Below are positions 8,354 through 16,885 of a stretch of 64,000 nucleotides of DNA, piece after piece; positions within the stretch are counted from its first letter, which is position 1, and the number at the start of each line of letters is the position of its first letter. Source of the stretch: Mycobacterium sp. UM_CSW (GTDB lineage Bacteria; Actinomycetota; Actinomycetes; Mycobacteriales; Mycobacteriaceae); the NCBI RefSeq assembly GCF_000455205.1, contig NZ_AUWQ01000017.1, forward strand, positions 62,001-126,000, read 5' to 3'. The notes beneath the pieces are model-generated. The model saw only the letters and a program-made list of their open reading frames with translations, searched no databases and was not told the DNA's origin. A program made the translations under genes and the position numbers.

Positions 8354-9277
8354 TCAGGGTACGGCCGGCTCCCCCAGCCCGGCCACCGCCGGGCCCAGCT
8401 CCTCGAGTTGATCGACGGCGGCATTGAATTCGGCGCCGACCGGTGGCAGCAGCGTGACGTGGTCTGCTCCGGCTGCCAGGTGTGCGCGGATGCTGCGCGC
8501 GACGTTGGCCGGATGGCCATGGGCGACAGCGGAATTGACCAGGCGGTCGCTGACTTCGTCGATGTCGCGCGACGAGTAGCCCAGCCCCGCCAGCCGGGAC
8601 GCATAGGACGGCACGGCGAGGCTCGCCGACACCGACTCGCGGGCGGCCTGGATGTCGCGAACCACCGACAAGCCGACCACCAAGAGCTTGTCCGGTCCGA
8701 GCGCGCTGCGCGCCTGGGCGGTGAACTCGTGCGGCAGCCCGGCCGGCAGCGCCCCGTCGGCGAGATCCCTTGCCAGCGCCAGCATCTTCGGCCCGTTGGC
8801 GGCGACGATGCGGGCGTAGGGCGCGTCCGGCGCGGGCGGCCACGTCGGGGCGTTCATCCCTTCCAGGTAGTCGCGCATCGTGCTGAGTGGGCGCCCGAAT
8901 TCCCGGCCGACGCTCGTCGCCTGCTCCGGATATCCGATCCCGATGCCCAGCATGAGCCGACCCGGATACGCCTGCGCCAGTTGGGCGGCCGCGGCGTGCA
9001 TGGTCTGCGCGGGCCGCGCCCAGATGTTGGCGATGCAGGTGCCGAACACCATGCGCTCGGTGTCGGCCAGGAGCATGCCGAGTTGCACCAGGGCGTCCTT
9101 GCCGATCACCTCGTTGGTCCAGACTGCGCGGTATCCGGCCCGCTCCAGCCTGTGCGCGGTCTCGCGCAGCGCGTGGGCGGACGGTGTGTCGGTGAACGAG
9201 ACCGGCAGGCATACGCCCACCGGCCCCAGCGCCTTTCGCGTCGCGTCGACGACCGCGTCAGCCACGGTGTCGCTCAC
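8354..9277 (-). CDS. LLM-class F420-dependent oxidoreductase
   Basis: A 307-residue luciferase-like TIM-barrel enzyme, probably using coenzyme F420. Typical segments are GYRAVWTNEV (about 48-57), FGTCIANIWARP, AYPGRLMLGIGIGYPEQ (about 103-119) and VAANGPKMLALARDLADG. It starts at GTG 9277, overlapping the TGA of the upstream NAD(P)-binding gene by 4 bp (GTGA), so the two are co-translated. The substrate is unknown; the family reduces or oxidises carbonyl and hydroxy groups. Confidence 0.85.
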   Translation of the reverse strand: MSDTVADAVVDATRKALGPVGVCLPVSFTDTPSAHALRETAHRLERAGYRAVWTNEVIGKDALVQLGMLLADTERMVFGTCIANIWARPAQTMHAAAAQLAQAYPGRLMLGIGIGYPEQATSVGREFGRPLSTMRDYLEGMNAPTWPPAPDAPYARIVAANGPKMLALARDLADGALPAGLPHEFTAQARSALGPDKLLVVGLSVVRDIQAARESVSASLAVPSYASRLAGLGYSSRDIDEVSDRLVNSAVAHGHPANVARSIRAHLAAGADHVTLLPPVGAEFNAAVDQLEELGPAVAGLGEPAVP

Positions 9278-10167
9278 TCGCCGAAGTAGTGGCCGGCATC
9301 GAGATCCTCCAGCAGACCTGGCCCCTCGGGCTTCCAGTCCAGCACCTTGCGGGTCAGGGCATTCGACGTCGGATTGTCCAGTGCGGCGAAGAGCGCAAGG
9401 AAGCCGAAATGACCGGCTTGTTCAGCTGGGATGCTGACCGTCGGCACCTCGAGGTGGCGGCCGATCACGGCGGCGATATCGCGGAATGGCACGCCCTCGT
9501 CGGCCACGCCGTGCAAACGCGTTCCGGCAGGGGACTTTTCGAGCGCTAGCCGGTACAGGTGCGCGGCGTCCAGGGTGTGGACCCCGGGCCAGCGGTTAGC
9601 GCCGTCACCGATGTACGCGGACTTTCCGGTCTCGCGGGCGGTGCCGATGAGGTGGTGTGCGAAGCCGTGGTGGTCGAGATCGCTGTGCACCAACGGCGAG
9701 AGCCGGATCACGGAGGAGCGCACCCCGCGGTCGGCCAGCGCGATCACCGCGTTCTCGGAGTCGACGCGCGGTCCACCGGGGAGCGTGTCCTGTTCCGTGG
9801 CCGGACCGCCCTGCCCCAGCAGCGATAGGAGCAGGGTGCCCGAGGTACTGACGAAGGGGCGGTCGGACCCGACGAGCACCTCGCCAATCGCCTGCACGGC
9901 GCGCAGGTCGGTGTCGGCGGCGCCCGCGAAATCGTCGAAGTCGTGTTTGAAGGCCAGGTGGATGACACCGTCCGCCGCCGCGGCGGCGGACTGTAGACCG
10001 TCGAGGTCGTCGAGGTCGCCCCGGTGCACCCGCACACCTTTGGCCTCGAGCGCCGCGGCGGACTCGTCGGAGCGGGCAAGCCCGGTGACCTGGTGTCCCG
10101 CCTGGATGAGTTCGTCGACGACGGCCGAACCGATGTGTCCGCTCGCGCCCGTCACAAAGACCCGCAT
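9274..10167 (-). CDS. NAD(P)-dependent epimerase/dehydratase (atypical SDR)
   Basis: The 297-residue protein begins with the Rossmann motif MRVFVTGASGHIGSAVV. ATG at 10167 is chosen because AAAGGA lies six bases upstream and the motif starts at once. Other features are ARSDES after beta-2, HRGDLDDLDGL (about 56-66), a degenerate catalytic region (STSGT) and LHGVADEGVPFRDIAAVIGRHL. It belongs to the NmrA/epimerase-like extended SDRs. It is coupled to the LLM oxidoreductase downstream and divergent from a LysR regulator that may control it. Confidence 0.82.
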   Translation of the reverse strand: MRVFVTGASGHIGSAVVDELIQAGHQVTGLARSDESAAALEAKGVRVHRGDLDDLDGLQSAAAAADGVIHLAFKHDFDDFAGAADTDLRAVQAIGEVLVGSDRPFVSTSGTLLLSLLGQGGPATEQDTLPGGPRVDSENAVIALADRGVRSSVIRLSPLVHSDLDHHGFAHHLIGTARETGKSAYIGDGANRWPGVHTLDAAHLYRLALEKSPAGTRLHGVADEGVPFRDIAAVIGRHLEVPTVSIPAEQAGHFGFLALFAALDNPTSNALTRKVLDWKPEGPGLLEDLDAGHYFGE

Positions 10168-10331
10168 GGATGATCCTTTCGTTGCACCGTATTCGCGACT
10201 TCCAGTCAATGGGCGTCCCGCCCCGGATGTCCAAGACCTGTTTCATATGGCGCGATACCGAATTGGCATCGCCGCATTTGAATGCCCTTTTGGCCAGGCC
10301 CGAGTCCGACCAATCGCGATACACTGCACGC

Positions 10332-11246
10332 ATGACCGAATCGGCATCGCCGGTTATCGACCTCGACCTGCGACTTGTCGGGTATTTCGTCGCGGTCGCC
10401 GAACACCGCCACTTCGGTCGGGCCGCGAGCGCGCTGCGCGTCGCCCAGCCGTCGTTGAGCCGCCAGATCCGCCGACTCGAGCAACAGCTGGGGGTTCGGC
10501 TGCTGGATCGAACCCCGCAAGGCACCCGCCTCACCGAGGCCGGAGAGGTGTTTCTGCCCCGCGCCAGGGCGCTGCTGCGTTCCGCCGCGCAGGCCGCCGC
10601 CCAGGCCCGGGCCGCCGGGCAGCCCAGCCGCATCGCGATCGGCTACACGACGGGGATGATCGTCACCCCCGCGGTGCGCGAGCTGCGGCGTGAGCATCCG
10701 GACGCCGAAGTGCAAGTGTCACACCTGGATTGGGGCCAGGCCCTCGACGCTCTGCTCGGACACCGGGTGGACGCGGTGGTGACCCGGCTACCGTTTCCGA
10801 CCGACGGCCTGCACGTCACCATCCTCTACGACGAGCCCCGGATGCTGGCCGTGTCCGTCGACCACCGCCTGGCCGGTCGGGATTTCGTGACCCTCGACGA
10901 CATCGCCGACGAACCGATGCCGCGGATCCGGGACTCCGACCCTGCGTGGAGTGCCTTCTGGCGCATCGATCCCCGCCCGGACGGGCGCCGAGCGCCCGAT
11001 GGACCGTTCATCGACGCGCTCGAGGACAAGTTCGAAGTCATCGCCTCCGGGCAGGCGGTAGCCATCACGGCCGGCTTCCGCGGCAGCGCGCTGCGGCCCG
11101 ACATCACCACGGTCCCATTGAAGGGCGTCGAGCCCTGTCACGTCGTTCTGGCGACGCGCGCCGGCGACCGCGGCCGTCTCGTTTCGGCCTTTCGTAAACT
11201 CGCCGAGGCCCACCTCACCGGGCCGCCCGCGTCAGCCGTCGGCTAG
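10332..11246 (+). CDS. LysR-family transcriptional regulator
   Basis: A 304-residue LysR protein with an N-terminal winged helix-turn-helix (EHRHFGRAASALRVAQPSLSRQ, about residues 22-43, followed by LDRTPQGTRLTEAG) and a periplasmic-binding-like effector domain. The start is ATG 10332. It is transcribed divergently from the SDR/LLM pair, the classical arrangement for a LysR regulator and its targets, so it probably senses a metabolite of that pair. Its 3' end overlaps the convergent CaiB-like gene by 15 bp. Confidence 0.88.
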   Translation: MTESASPVIDLDLRLVGYFVAVAEHRHFGRAASALRVAQPSLSRQIRRLEQQLGVRLLDRTPQGTRLTEAGEVFLPRARALLRSAAQAAAQARAAGQPSRIAIGYTTGMIVTPAVRELRREHPDAEVQVSHLDWGQALDALLGHRVDAVVTRLPFPTDGLHVTILYDEPRMLAVSVDHRLAGRDFVTLDDIADEPMPRIRDSDPAWSAFWRIDPRPDGRRAPDGPFIDALEDKFEVIASGQAVAITAGFRGSALRPDITTVPLKGVEPCHVVLATRAGDRGRLVSAFRKLAEAHLTGPPASAVG

Positions 11247-12269
11247 TTCCGGCGGGGGCCGGTAGTCGGGCTCGTAGCCCGACACGTGGATGGGGCTGCC
11301 GACGAGGCGGAAATCACCCGCCGTCACAACGACTTCCGGCGTCGCCTTGAGCGCCTCGGGCAGCGTCCTGACGGCCGCGGCCGGGACGCCGAGGGGACGC
11401 AACCGCCGTTCCCACCCGGCGGCGGTGTCGGTCGCCAGCATCGCCGTGACGACGGCGAGCACCTCGTCGCGGCGGGCGACGCGCTCGGCCATGGTTTCGA
11501 ATCCCCCGATGCCCGCCTCGGCGGCGAACGACTTCCAAAAGCCGTCGTGTGTGATGAACAGCGCCAAATATCCGTCCGCGGTTGGAAAGAGCTGAGCCGG
11601 AACGTAGTACGAGTGGGCGCCATGGGGGCGCCGCTGCGGCTCGACGCCGTTGTTGAGGTAGGCCGAGGCGTGGTAGTTGAGCTGCGAGAGCATCACGTCG
11701 CGCAGTGATACGTCGACCTGGCCGCCGGTTCCGGAGATGATTTTGGCCAAAAGCCCCAGTGCGGCACACATTCCGGTGGAGTTGTCGGCCGACGAGTAGC
11801 CGGGCAGCGTCGGCGGGCCGTCCGGGTCGCCGGTCAGGGCGGCGGTGCCGACGCCCGCCTGAACCACATAGTCGAAAGCCGGATCGTCGCCGCCGTATAG
11901 GCCGAATCCGGTGATCGCGACGCAGACGATGCGCTCGTTGTGCCGTCGTAGCTCGTCGTAGGTGAGGCCCAGCCGCCGGATGGCCGACGGCTTGAGGTTC
12001 ACCAGCAGCGCGTGCGATTCGGCGACCAGCTCACCCAGCTTTCGCTGTCCCGCTTCGGAATTCAGATCCAGCGTGACGCTGGACTTGTTGCGGTTGAGGC
12101 TGGCGAAGTAGCTGGCGCCGACCCCGCGGGAGATCTCCCCGCCGCGCGGCTCGATCTTGGTGACCTCGGCGCCGAGGTCGGCCAGCAGCATGGTCGCGTA
12201 CGGACCGGCCAGCATGGTGCCGACCTCGAGGATGCGTATTCCCGCCAGAGGGCCCGCGTCGGCCGTCAA
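11232..12269 (-). CDS. CaiB/BaiF-type CoA transferase (class III)
   Basis: The 345-residue protein starts at TTG 12269, overlapping the upstream TGA in TTGA; no ATG or GTG is available in frame. It opens with GIRILEVGTMLAGPYATMLLADLGAEVTKIE, the CaiB/BaiF signature, followed by YFASLNRNKSSVTLDL and ADNSTGMCAALGL, which contains the catalytic Asp region. Class III enzymes move CoA between carboxylic acids or racemise 2-methylacyl-CoA. As the last gene of the mutase operon, it may activate or release the mutase substrate (inference). Confidence 0.88.
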   Translation of the reverse strand: MTADAGPLAGIRILEVGTMLAGPYATMLLADLGAEVTKIEPRGGEISRGVGASYFASLNRNKSSVTLDLNSEAGQRKLGELVAESHALLVNLKPSAIRRLGLTYDELRRHNERIVCVAITGFGLYGGDDPAFDYVVQAGVGTAALTGDPDGPPTLPGYSSADNSTGMCAALGLLAKIISGTGGQVDVSLRDVMLSQLNYHASAYLNNGVEPQRRPHGAHSYYVPAQLFPTADGYLALFITHDGFWKSFAAEAGIGGFETMAERVARRDEVLAVVTAMLATDTAAGWERRLRPLGVPAAAVRTLPEALKATPEVVVTAGDFRLVGSPIHVSGYEPDYRPPPELADG

Positions 12270-13222
12270 CGCAACTCCGCTGCGAGCGAGGCGATCATGT
12301 CGCGGGTGCGGCGCTTGGAGGCGACGAGCTCGTCCCGGTTGTCGCCGATCGGCAGCAGCCGCACCGACAGGTCGGTCACGCCGGCGTCGGCGAATTGGCG
12401 CATCCGGGCCAGGATGGCATGCTCGTCGCCGGCCGCGCACAGGTCACCGACATCGCGGGCGTCGCCGCGGTCGAGCAGCCGCTGGTAGTTCGGCGACACC
12501 TCGGCCTCACCCAGGATGCGGTTGGCCCGCTCCTTGGCCTCGTCGACTTGTGCAGGCGCGCAAAGGCATACCGGGATGCCCGCGACGATCCGCGGCGCGG
12601 GCCGGCCGGCGTCCGCGGCGGCCTTGCTGATCTTCGGGGCGATGTGGTCGCCGATCGCGCGCTCGTCGGCCATCCACAACACGGTGCCGTCGGCGAGTTC
12701 GCCGGCGATCTGCAGCATCACCGGCCCCAGCGCCGCGACCAGCACCGGCATCGGGGTGTCGGCCCCGATCGCCAGCGGGTTGTGCACTGTGAACGAATCG
12801 TTCTCGACGTCGACCGGTCCGGGCCCGGCGGTGGCGGCGTTGAGCACCTGCAGGTAGTCGCGCGTGTAGGCGGCGGGCTTCTCGTACGGCAAGCCCAGCA
12901 TGTCGCGGATGATCCAGTGGTGCGACGGTCCGACGCCCAACGCCAGCCGGCCGCCGGCGACCGCGTGCGTCGAGAGCGCCTGGCGGGCAAGGGCGATGGG
13001 ATGCTGAGCCTGCAGCGGCACCACCGCGGTGCCGAGCTCGATGCGCGAGCTGTGCGCGGCCATCAGCGACACCATGGTCAGGCAGTCGAAGTCGTTGGGC
13101 ACCTGCGGCATCCACGCGGTGTCCAGCCCCGCGGATTCGGCCCATTCGATATCGGAGACGAGCTTGTCCACCTTGCGGGCCATGTCGCCACGCTCGGCGC
13201 CGATCATCACTCCGACGCGCAC
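12266..13222 (-). CDS. LLM-class F420-dependent oxidoreductase of the mutase operon
   Basis: A 318-residue LLM protein starting at GTG 13222 with AAAGGA upstream. Segments include AGLDTAWMPQVPNDFD (about 29-44), IELGTAVVPLQAQHPIALARQA, AGGRLALGVGPSHHW and VLVAALGPVMLQIAGELADGTVLW. It overlaps the B12-binding subunit gene by 16 bp and the CoA transferase by 3 bp. Its presence inside a cobalamin mutase operon is unusual and suggests an F420-dependent redox step on the mutase substrate or product (inference). Confidence 0.85.
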   Translation of the reverse strand: MRVGVMIGAERGDMARKVDKLVSDIEWAESAGLDTAWMPQVPNDFDCLTMVSLMAAHSSRIELGTAVVPLQAQHPIALARQALSTHAVAGGRLALGVGPSHHWIIRDMLGLPYEKPAAYTRDYLQVLNAATAGPGPVDVENDSFTVHNPLAIGADTPMPVLVAALGPVMLQIAGELADGTVLWMADERAIGDHIAPKISKAAADAGRPAPRIVAGIPVCLCAPAQVDEAKERANRILGEAEVSPNYQRLLDRGDARDVGDLCAAGDEHAILARMRQFADAGVTDLSVRLLPIGDNRDELVASKRRTRDMIASLAAELR

Positions 13223-13635
13223 TGTGTTTCCTTTGCTTCGGGGTCCGGGGTGCCGGTCAGCGCGCGGATGTCGCGCACCAAAACGTCGAGCGGTGTCCCG
13301 GTGGGGAATACCGCCGCGGCGCCGGCGGAGAGCAGCTTGGGGACGTCGGCGTGCGGGATGGTTCCCCCGACGACGACGGCGATGTCCGCGGCGTCGGCGG
13401 CGCGCAACGCCTCGACGGTCCGCGCGGTGAGCGCCAGATGCGCGCCCGACAGGATGCTCAGGCCCACGACCGCGACGTCTTCCTGGACGGCGATCGACGC
13501 GATGTCTTCGATGCGCTGCCGGATGCCGGTGTAGATGACCTCGAAGCCCGCGTCGCGCAGCGTGCGCGCGACGATCTTCGCGCCGCGGTCGTGTCCGTCC
13601 AGGCCGGGTTTGGCCACTAGAATTCGTACCGCCAC
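13207..13635 (-). CDS. Cobalamin-binding small subunit of an acyl-CoA mutase
   Basis: The 142-residue protein is a standalone B12-binding domain. It has the DxHxxG motif as DGHDRG with His16 as the lower axial cobalt ligand, then GLSILSGAH (about 58-66) and GGTIP (about 89-93). GTG at 13635 directly follows the TAG of the large subunit. Together they make the split form of methylmalonyl-CoA-mutase-like enzymes. M. tuberculosis MutA/MutB instead carry this domain fused, so this is an additional mutase system. Confidence 0.92.
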   Translation of the reverse strand: MAVRILVAKPGLDGHDRGAKIVARTLRDAGFEVIYTGIRQRIEDIASIAVQEDVAVVGLSILSGAHLALTARTVEALRAADAADIAVVVGGTIPHADVPKLLSAGAAAVFPTGTPLDVLVRDIRALTGTPDPEAKETQCASE

Positions 13636-15213
13636 CTAGAACACCACCGGCTGCTGGAACTCGCCCCACACCGCTTTGAGCGCCGAGACCATTTCCCCGA
13701 CCGTGCAATAGGCGTTGGCGCAGTCGATCAACTTGTGCATCAGGTTGTCGTTTCCTTCGGCGGCACGGGACAGCGCTGCGAGGCTGGATTCGACTGCGGC
13801 CGAATCCCTTTCGGCCTTGACCTTGGATAACCGTTTGAGCTGCAGATCGCGCCCTTCGGCGTCGAGCTCGTAGGTGACGACGTCGTGTTCCGGCTCTTCG
13901 GTCACGAACCGGTTCACCCCCACGACCGGTCGGGTGCCGGCTTCGACTTCCTGATGCATCTTGAACGCCTCGTCGGCGATCAGGCCCTGCAGGTAACCGT
14001 CCTCGATCGCCTGGACCATGCCGCCGTGCCGCTCGAGGTCGGACATGATCTCGATGATGCGGGCCTCGGTCGCATCGGTCAGGGCCTCCACGAAGTAGGA
14101 CCCACCCAGCGGGTCGGCGACGCTGGCCACCCCGGTTTCGTGGGCGAGGATCTGCTGGGTGCGCAGCGCCAGTGTCGTGGTTTCCTCGGTGGGCAGGGCG
14201 AACGGCTCGTCCCAGGCCGCCGTGAACATCGACTGCACGCCGCCCAGCACCGCGGCCATCGCCTCGTAGGCCACCCGGACGATGTTGTTGTGCGCCTGCG
14301 GAGCGTACAGCGACGCGCCACCGCAGACGCAGCCGAACCGGAACATCGCCGCCTTGTCCGTCGTCGCGCCGTAGCGCTCCCGCACGATGGTCGCCCAACG
14401 GCGCCGCCCCGCACGGTATTTGGCGATCTCCTCGAAGAAGTCGCCGTGGGTGTAGAAGAAGAACGAGATCTGGGGGGCGAACTGGTCGATCGTCATGCGG
14501 CCGCGCTCCACCACGGTGTCGCAGTAGGTCACCCCGTCGGCCAGGGTGAACGCCATCTCCTGCACCGCGTTGGCCCCGGCATCGCGGAAATGCGCGCCGG
14601 CCACCGAGATCGCGTTGAACCTCGGAACCTCGGCCGCGCAGAACTCGATGGTGTCCGCGATCAACCGCAGCGACGGCTCCGGCGGCCAGATCCAGGTTCC
14701 GCGCGAGGCGTACTCCTTGAGGATGTCGTTCTGGATGGTCCCGGTGAGCTTCGCCCGCGGTATCCCCTTTTTCTCGGCGGCGGCGACGTAGAACGCCAGC
14801 AGGATGGCGGCCGTCCCGTTGATCGTCATGCTGGTGCTGAGCTTGTCCAGTGGGATGCCGTCGAACAGGATCTCGAAGTCGGCCAGCGTGTCGACCGCGA
14901 CGCCGACGCGGCCGACCTCCTCTCCGAACTCTGGGTCGTCGGAGTCGTACCCACACTGGGTGGGCAGGTCCAGCGCCACCGACAGGCCGGTCCCGCCCTG
15001 CTCGAGGAGGTAGCGGTAACGGCGGTTGGATTCCTCGGCGGTGCCGAATCCTGAGTACTGGCGGAAGGTCCAGAGCTTGCCGCGGTAGCCGGACGCGAAG
15101 TTGCCGCGGGTGAAGGGGAACTCCCCCGGCTGCGAAGGCGCCGCGGTTACGTCCGCCGGCCCATAGACGGGCTGCAGCGGGATACCAGACGGAGTGTGGG
15201 CCGTATTATCCAT
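13636..15213 (-). CDS. Acyl-CoA mutase large subunit (methylmalonyl-CoA mutase family, split type)
   Basis: A 525-residue catalytic subunit that rearranges carbon skeletons with adenosylcobalamin. LWTFRQYSGFGT (48-58) keeps Tyr53, equivalent to the Tyr that is Phe in isobutyryl-CoA mutase. ASRGTWIWPPEP keeps Arg171, which is Gln in isobutyryl-CoA mutase. Both residues grip the carboxylate of methylmalonyl-CoA, so a dicarboxylic acyl-CoA substrate (methylmalonyl- or ethylmalonyl-type) is favoured. ATG 15213 fits the family N-terminus but has no strong ribosome site. The gene heads a tightly overlapping operon with the B12 subunit, an LLM enzyme and CaiB. Confidence 0.9.
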   Translation of the reverse strand: MDNTAHTPSGIPLQPVYGPADVTAAPSQPGEFPFTRGNFASGYRGKLWTFRQYSGFGTAEESNRRYRYLLEQGGTGLSVALDLPTQCGYDSDDPEFGEEVGRVGVAVDTLADFEILFDGIPLDKLSTSMTINGTAAILLAFYVAAAEKKGIPRAKLTGTIQNDILKEYASRGTWIWPPEPSLRLIADTIEFCAAEVPRFNAISVAGAHFRDAGANAVQEMAFTLADGVTYCDTVVERGRMTIDQFAPQISFFFYTHGDFFEEIAKYRAGRRRWATIVRERYGATTDKAAMFRFGCVCGGASLYAPQAHNNIVRVAYEAMAAVLGGVQSMFTAAWDEPFALPTEETTTLALRTQQILAHETGVASVADPLGGSYFVEALTDATEARIIEIMSDLERHGGMVQAIEDGYLQGLIADEAFKMHQEVEAGTRPVVGVNRFVTEEPEHDVVTYELDAEGRDLQLKRLSKVKAERDSAAVESSLAALSRAAEGNDNLMHKLIDCANAYCTVGEMVSALKAVWGEFQQPVVF

Positions 15214-15290
15214 CGGTGAATAACGTACTTGCAAAAAAAGAGAATGCCAATACCACAGGGTTGACCAGGTAAAACGGCGGTGCCGCGAGA

Positions 15291-16103
15291 CTATGCGCGG
15301 CAGAGAATCTCGCCGTGCGGCATCGACAGCCAGCCATCCGGGGCCGCGGCCCAGGCCCGCCACGCCGCGGAGATCTCCTCCAGCTGGGCCGCGGTGGCCA
15401 GCCCCGACGCCAGCAGGTCTCGACCCACGTCGGAGTGCAGGATTCGGTCGGCCCACATCCCGCCCCACCAGTCGCGGGTGTCGGGGGTCGCGTAGCACCA
15501 GACGCTGCCCGTCGGGGTGACGTCGTCGAAGCCCGCCTGAAGCGCCCACGACAGCAGCCGCCGGCCGGCATCGGGTTCGCTGCCGTTGGCGCGGTGCGCC
15601 TTGCGATAGAGATCGAGCCACAGATCCAGCTCGGGAAGCTGCGGGAACCAGATGAAGCCGGCGTAGTCGGCGTCGCGCGCCGCGACGATGCCGCCCTGCC
15701 GGCACACCCGCCGCATCTCCCGCAGCGCCCGCACCGGGTCGGCGACATGCTGCAGCACCTGATGGGCATGGACGACGTCGAACGCGTCGTCGGGAAAGTC
15801 GAGGCAGTGCACGTCGGCGGTCGCGAACGTGACGTTCGACAGGCCGCGTCCTTCGATTTCGGCGCGGGCCACCTCCAGGACGTCGGCGACCTGATCGACG
15901 GCCGTCACCGCCGCGGGGGCGACCCGTTCGGCGAGGTCGGCGGTGATGGTCCCGGGGCCGCATCCGATGTCCAGCACGGTCAACCCCGGCCTCAGGTGGG
16001 GCAGGAGGTAGGCGGCGGAGTCTTCCGCGGTGCGTCGCCGATGGCTGCGTAGCACCGACTCGTGATGTCCGTGTGTGTAGCGGGTCCGGTGGTCGTCGTC
16101 CAT
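15291..16103 (-). CDS. Class I SAM-dependent methyltransferase
   Basis: The 270-residue protein has motif I VLDIGCGPGTITADLA (about 43-58), the acidic residue after beta-2 (VTAVDQVADVL), NVTFATADVHCLDFPDDAFDVVHAHQVLQHV (motifs II-III) and a C-terminal region resembling UbiE/COQ5-like small-molecule methyltransferases. It ends 77 bp before the mutase and may be co-transcribed, but that gap is much larger than those within the mutase operon. The methyl acceptor is unknown. Confidence 0.82.
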   Translation of the reverse strand: MDDDHRTRYTHGHHESVLRSHRRRTAEDSAAYLLPHLRPGLTVLDIGCGPGTITADLAERVAPAAVTAVDQVADVLEVARAEIEGRGLSNVTFATADVHCLDFPDDAFDVVHAHQVLQHVADPVRALREMRRVCRQGGIVAARDADYAGFIWFPQLPELDLWLDLYRKAHRANGSEPDAGRRLLSWALQAGFDDVTPTGSVWCYATPDTRDWWGGMWADRILHSDVGRDLLASGLATAAQLEEISAAWRAWAAAPDGWLSMPHGEILCRA

Positions 16104-16141
16104 GGTCCGAGCCTAGCGGCGTGACTCACAATATGATTTTC

Positions 16142-16162
16142 CTGTCTCAGTATGCGAGACAG
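16142..16162. promoter_or_regulatory. Inverted repeat upstream of the methyltransferase
   Basis: CTGTCTC at 16142-16148 and GAGACAG at 16156-16162 form perfect 7-bp arms around a 7-bp spacer. The site lies 39 bp upstream of the methyltransferase ATG and directly after the peptidase stop codon. With no T-tract on either side, an operator is more likely than a terminator. Confidence 0.4.
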
Positions 16163-16849
16163 CTAGTCGACGGGGACGTTGAGGATCGGTCGGTCGACCG
16201 CTGCGCCCGGACCGTCGAAGTGCCACCACTCCCCCGAGTAAGGGGCCAGCCCGCCGTACTGCATGGCGTCCCGCAACCGCGCCCGGTTCGCCTGCTCGTC
16301 GGCGGTGACGCCCTGGGTCGCGTAAGCCGTTGCGCGCGAGGAGAAGTCGTCGAAATCGGTGCCCATGTCGGCCAGACACAAACCGTCGACCTGCCGCTCG
16401 GCCGGGCACTGCTGCTGCACGCTGGTGAACGTCACGTCAACCGAAAGCCCGGACTCGTGGCTGTGCGCATACGCCCCCGGGCGAGCCACCCACGCCGGGT
16501 TGGGCACGGCGTTGAACAGCTTGACCTGAACGTCGTGCGGCCGGTAGCAGTCCCAGAACACCAACACATGGCCTTGCGGGCGCAGCGCCGTCGCGGCCGT
16601 CGCCAGCCCCGGGGCCATGGACTGGTGCACCAGGCACCGGGCGTCGGACGGATACAACTGCGTGTGGGTGAAATTGTTCGTGGTCGCGTAGCGCAGGTCG
16701 ATGATGGCGTCGGGGACCACGCTGCGGACGTCGACGAACCCGGCCGCGCGCGCAGCGTCGCTGACCGGGGGCACATCGGGATTGGCCTGCGCGGGCGCGG
16801 CACCGGCGACCAAAGCAAGGACTACCCCGAGCACAACCGTCAGACGCAT
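16163..16849 (-). CDS. Secreted D-Ala-D-Ala dipeptidase, VanX-like (peptidase M15D)
   Basis: A 228-residue exported zinc peptidase. The N-terminus MRLTVVLGVVLALVAGAAPAQA is a signal peptide. The VanX-type core is present: the structural Arg in FWDCYRPHD, the zinc site SHESGLSVDVTF (His and Asp), and GEWWHF with the catalytic Glu and third zinc ligand His. It would cleave D-Ala-D-Ala dipeptides in the envelope; a recycling role is more likely than vancomycin resistance because no vanHA genes adjoin it. ATG 16849 gives the most compact signal peptide; GTG 16870 is an alternative. Confidence 0.85.
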   Translation of the reverse strand: MRLTVVLGVVLALVAGAAPAQANPDVPPVSDAARAAGFVDVRSVVPDAIIDLRYATTNNFTHTQLYPSDARCLVHQSMAPGLATAATALRPQGHVLVFWDCYRPHDVQVKLFNAVPNPAWVARPGAYAHSHESGLSVDVTFTSVQQQCPAERQVDGLCLADMGTDFDDFSSRATAYATQGVTADEQANRARLRDAMQYGGLAPYSGEWWHFDGPGAAVDRPILNVPVD

Positions 16850-16885
16850 TTGCTCATTCTCGCGGTTCACCCGCTCGCATCACGC

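Noticed and set aside
12270-14956. 896-residue frame continuing upstream of the LLM gene
   Set aside because: Only its C-terminal part from GTG 13222 is real; the rest is an Arg/Gly-rich shadow of the mutase genes.
15214-15963. Upstream extension of the mutase frame
   Set aside because: It is the wrong frame of the methyltransferase gene; the mutase family N-terminus fits ATG 15213.
16163-16849. VanX-type vancomycin resistance
   Set aside because: A signal peptide and the absence of vanH/vanA neighbours favour an envelope peptide-recycling role.
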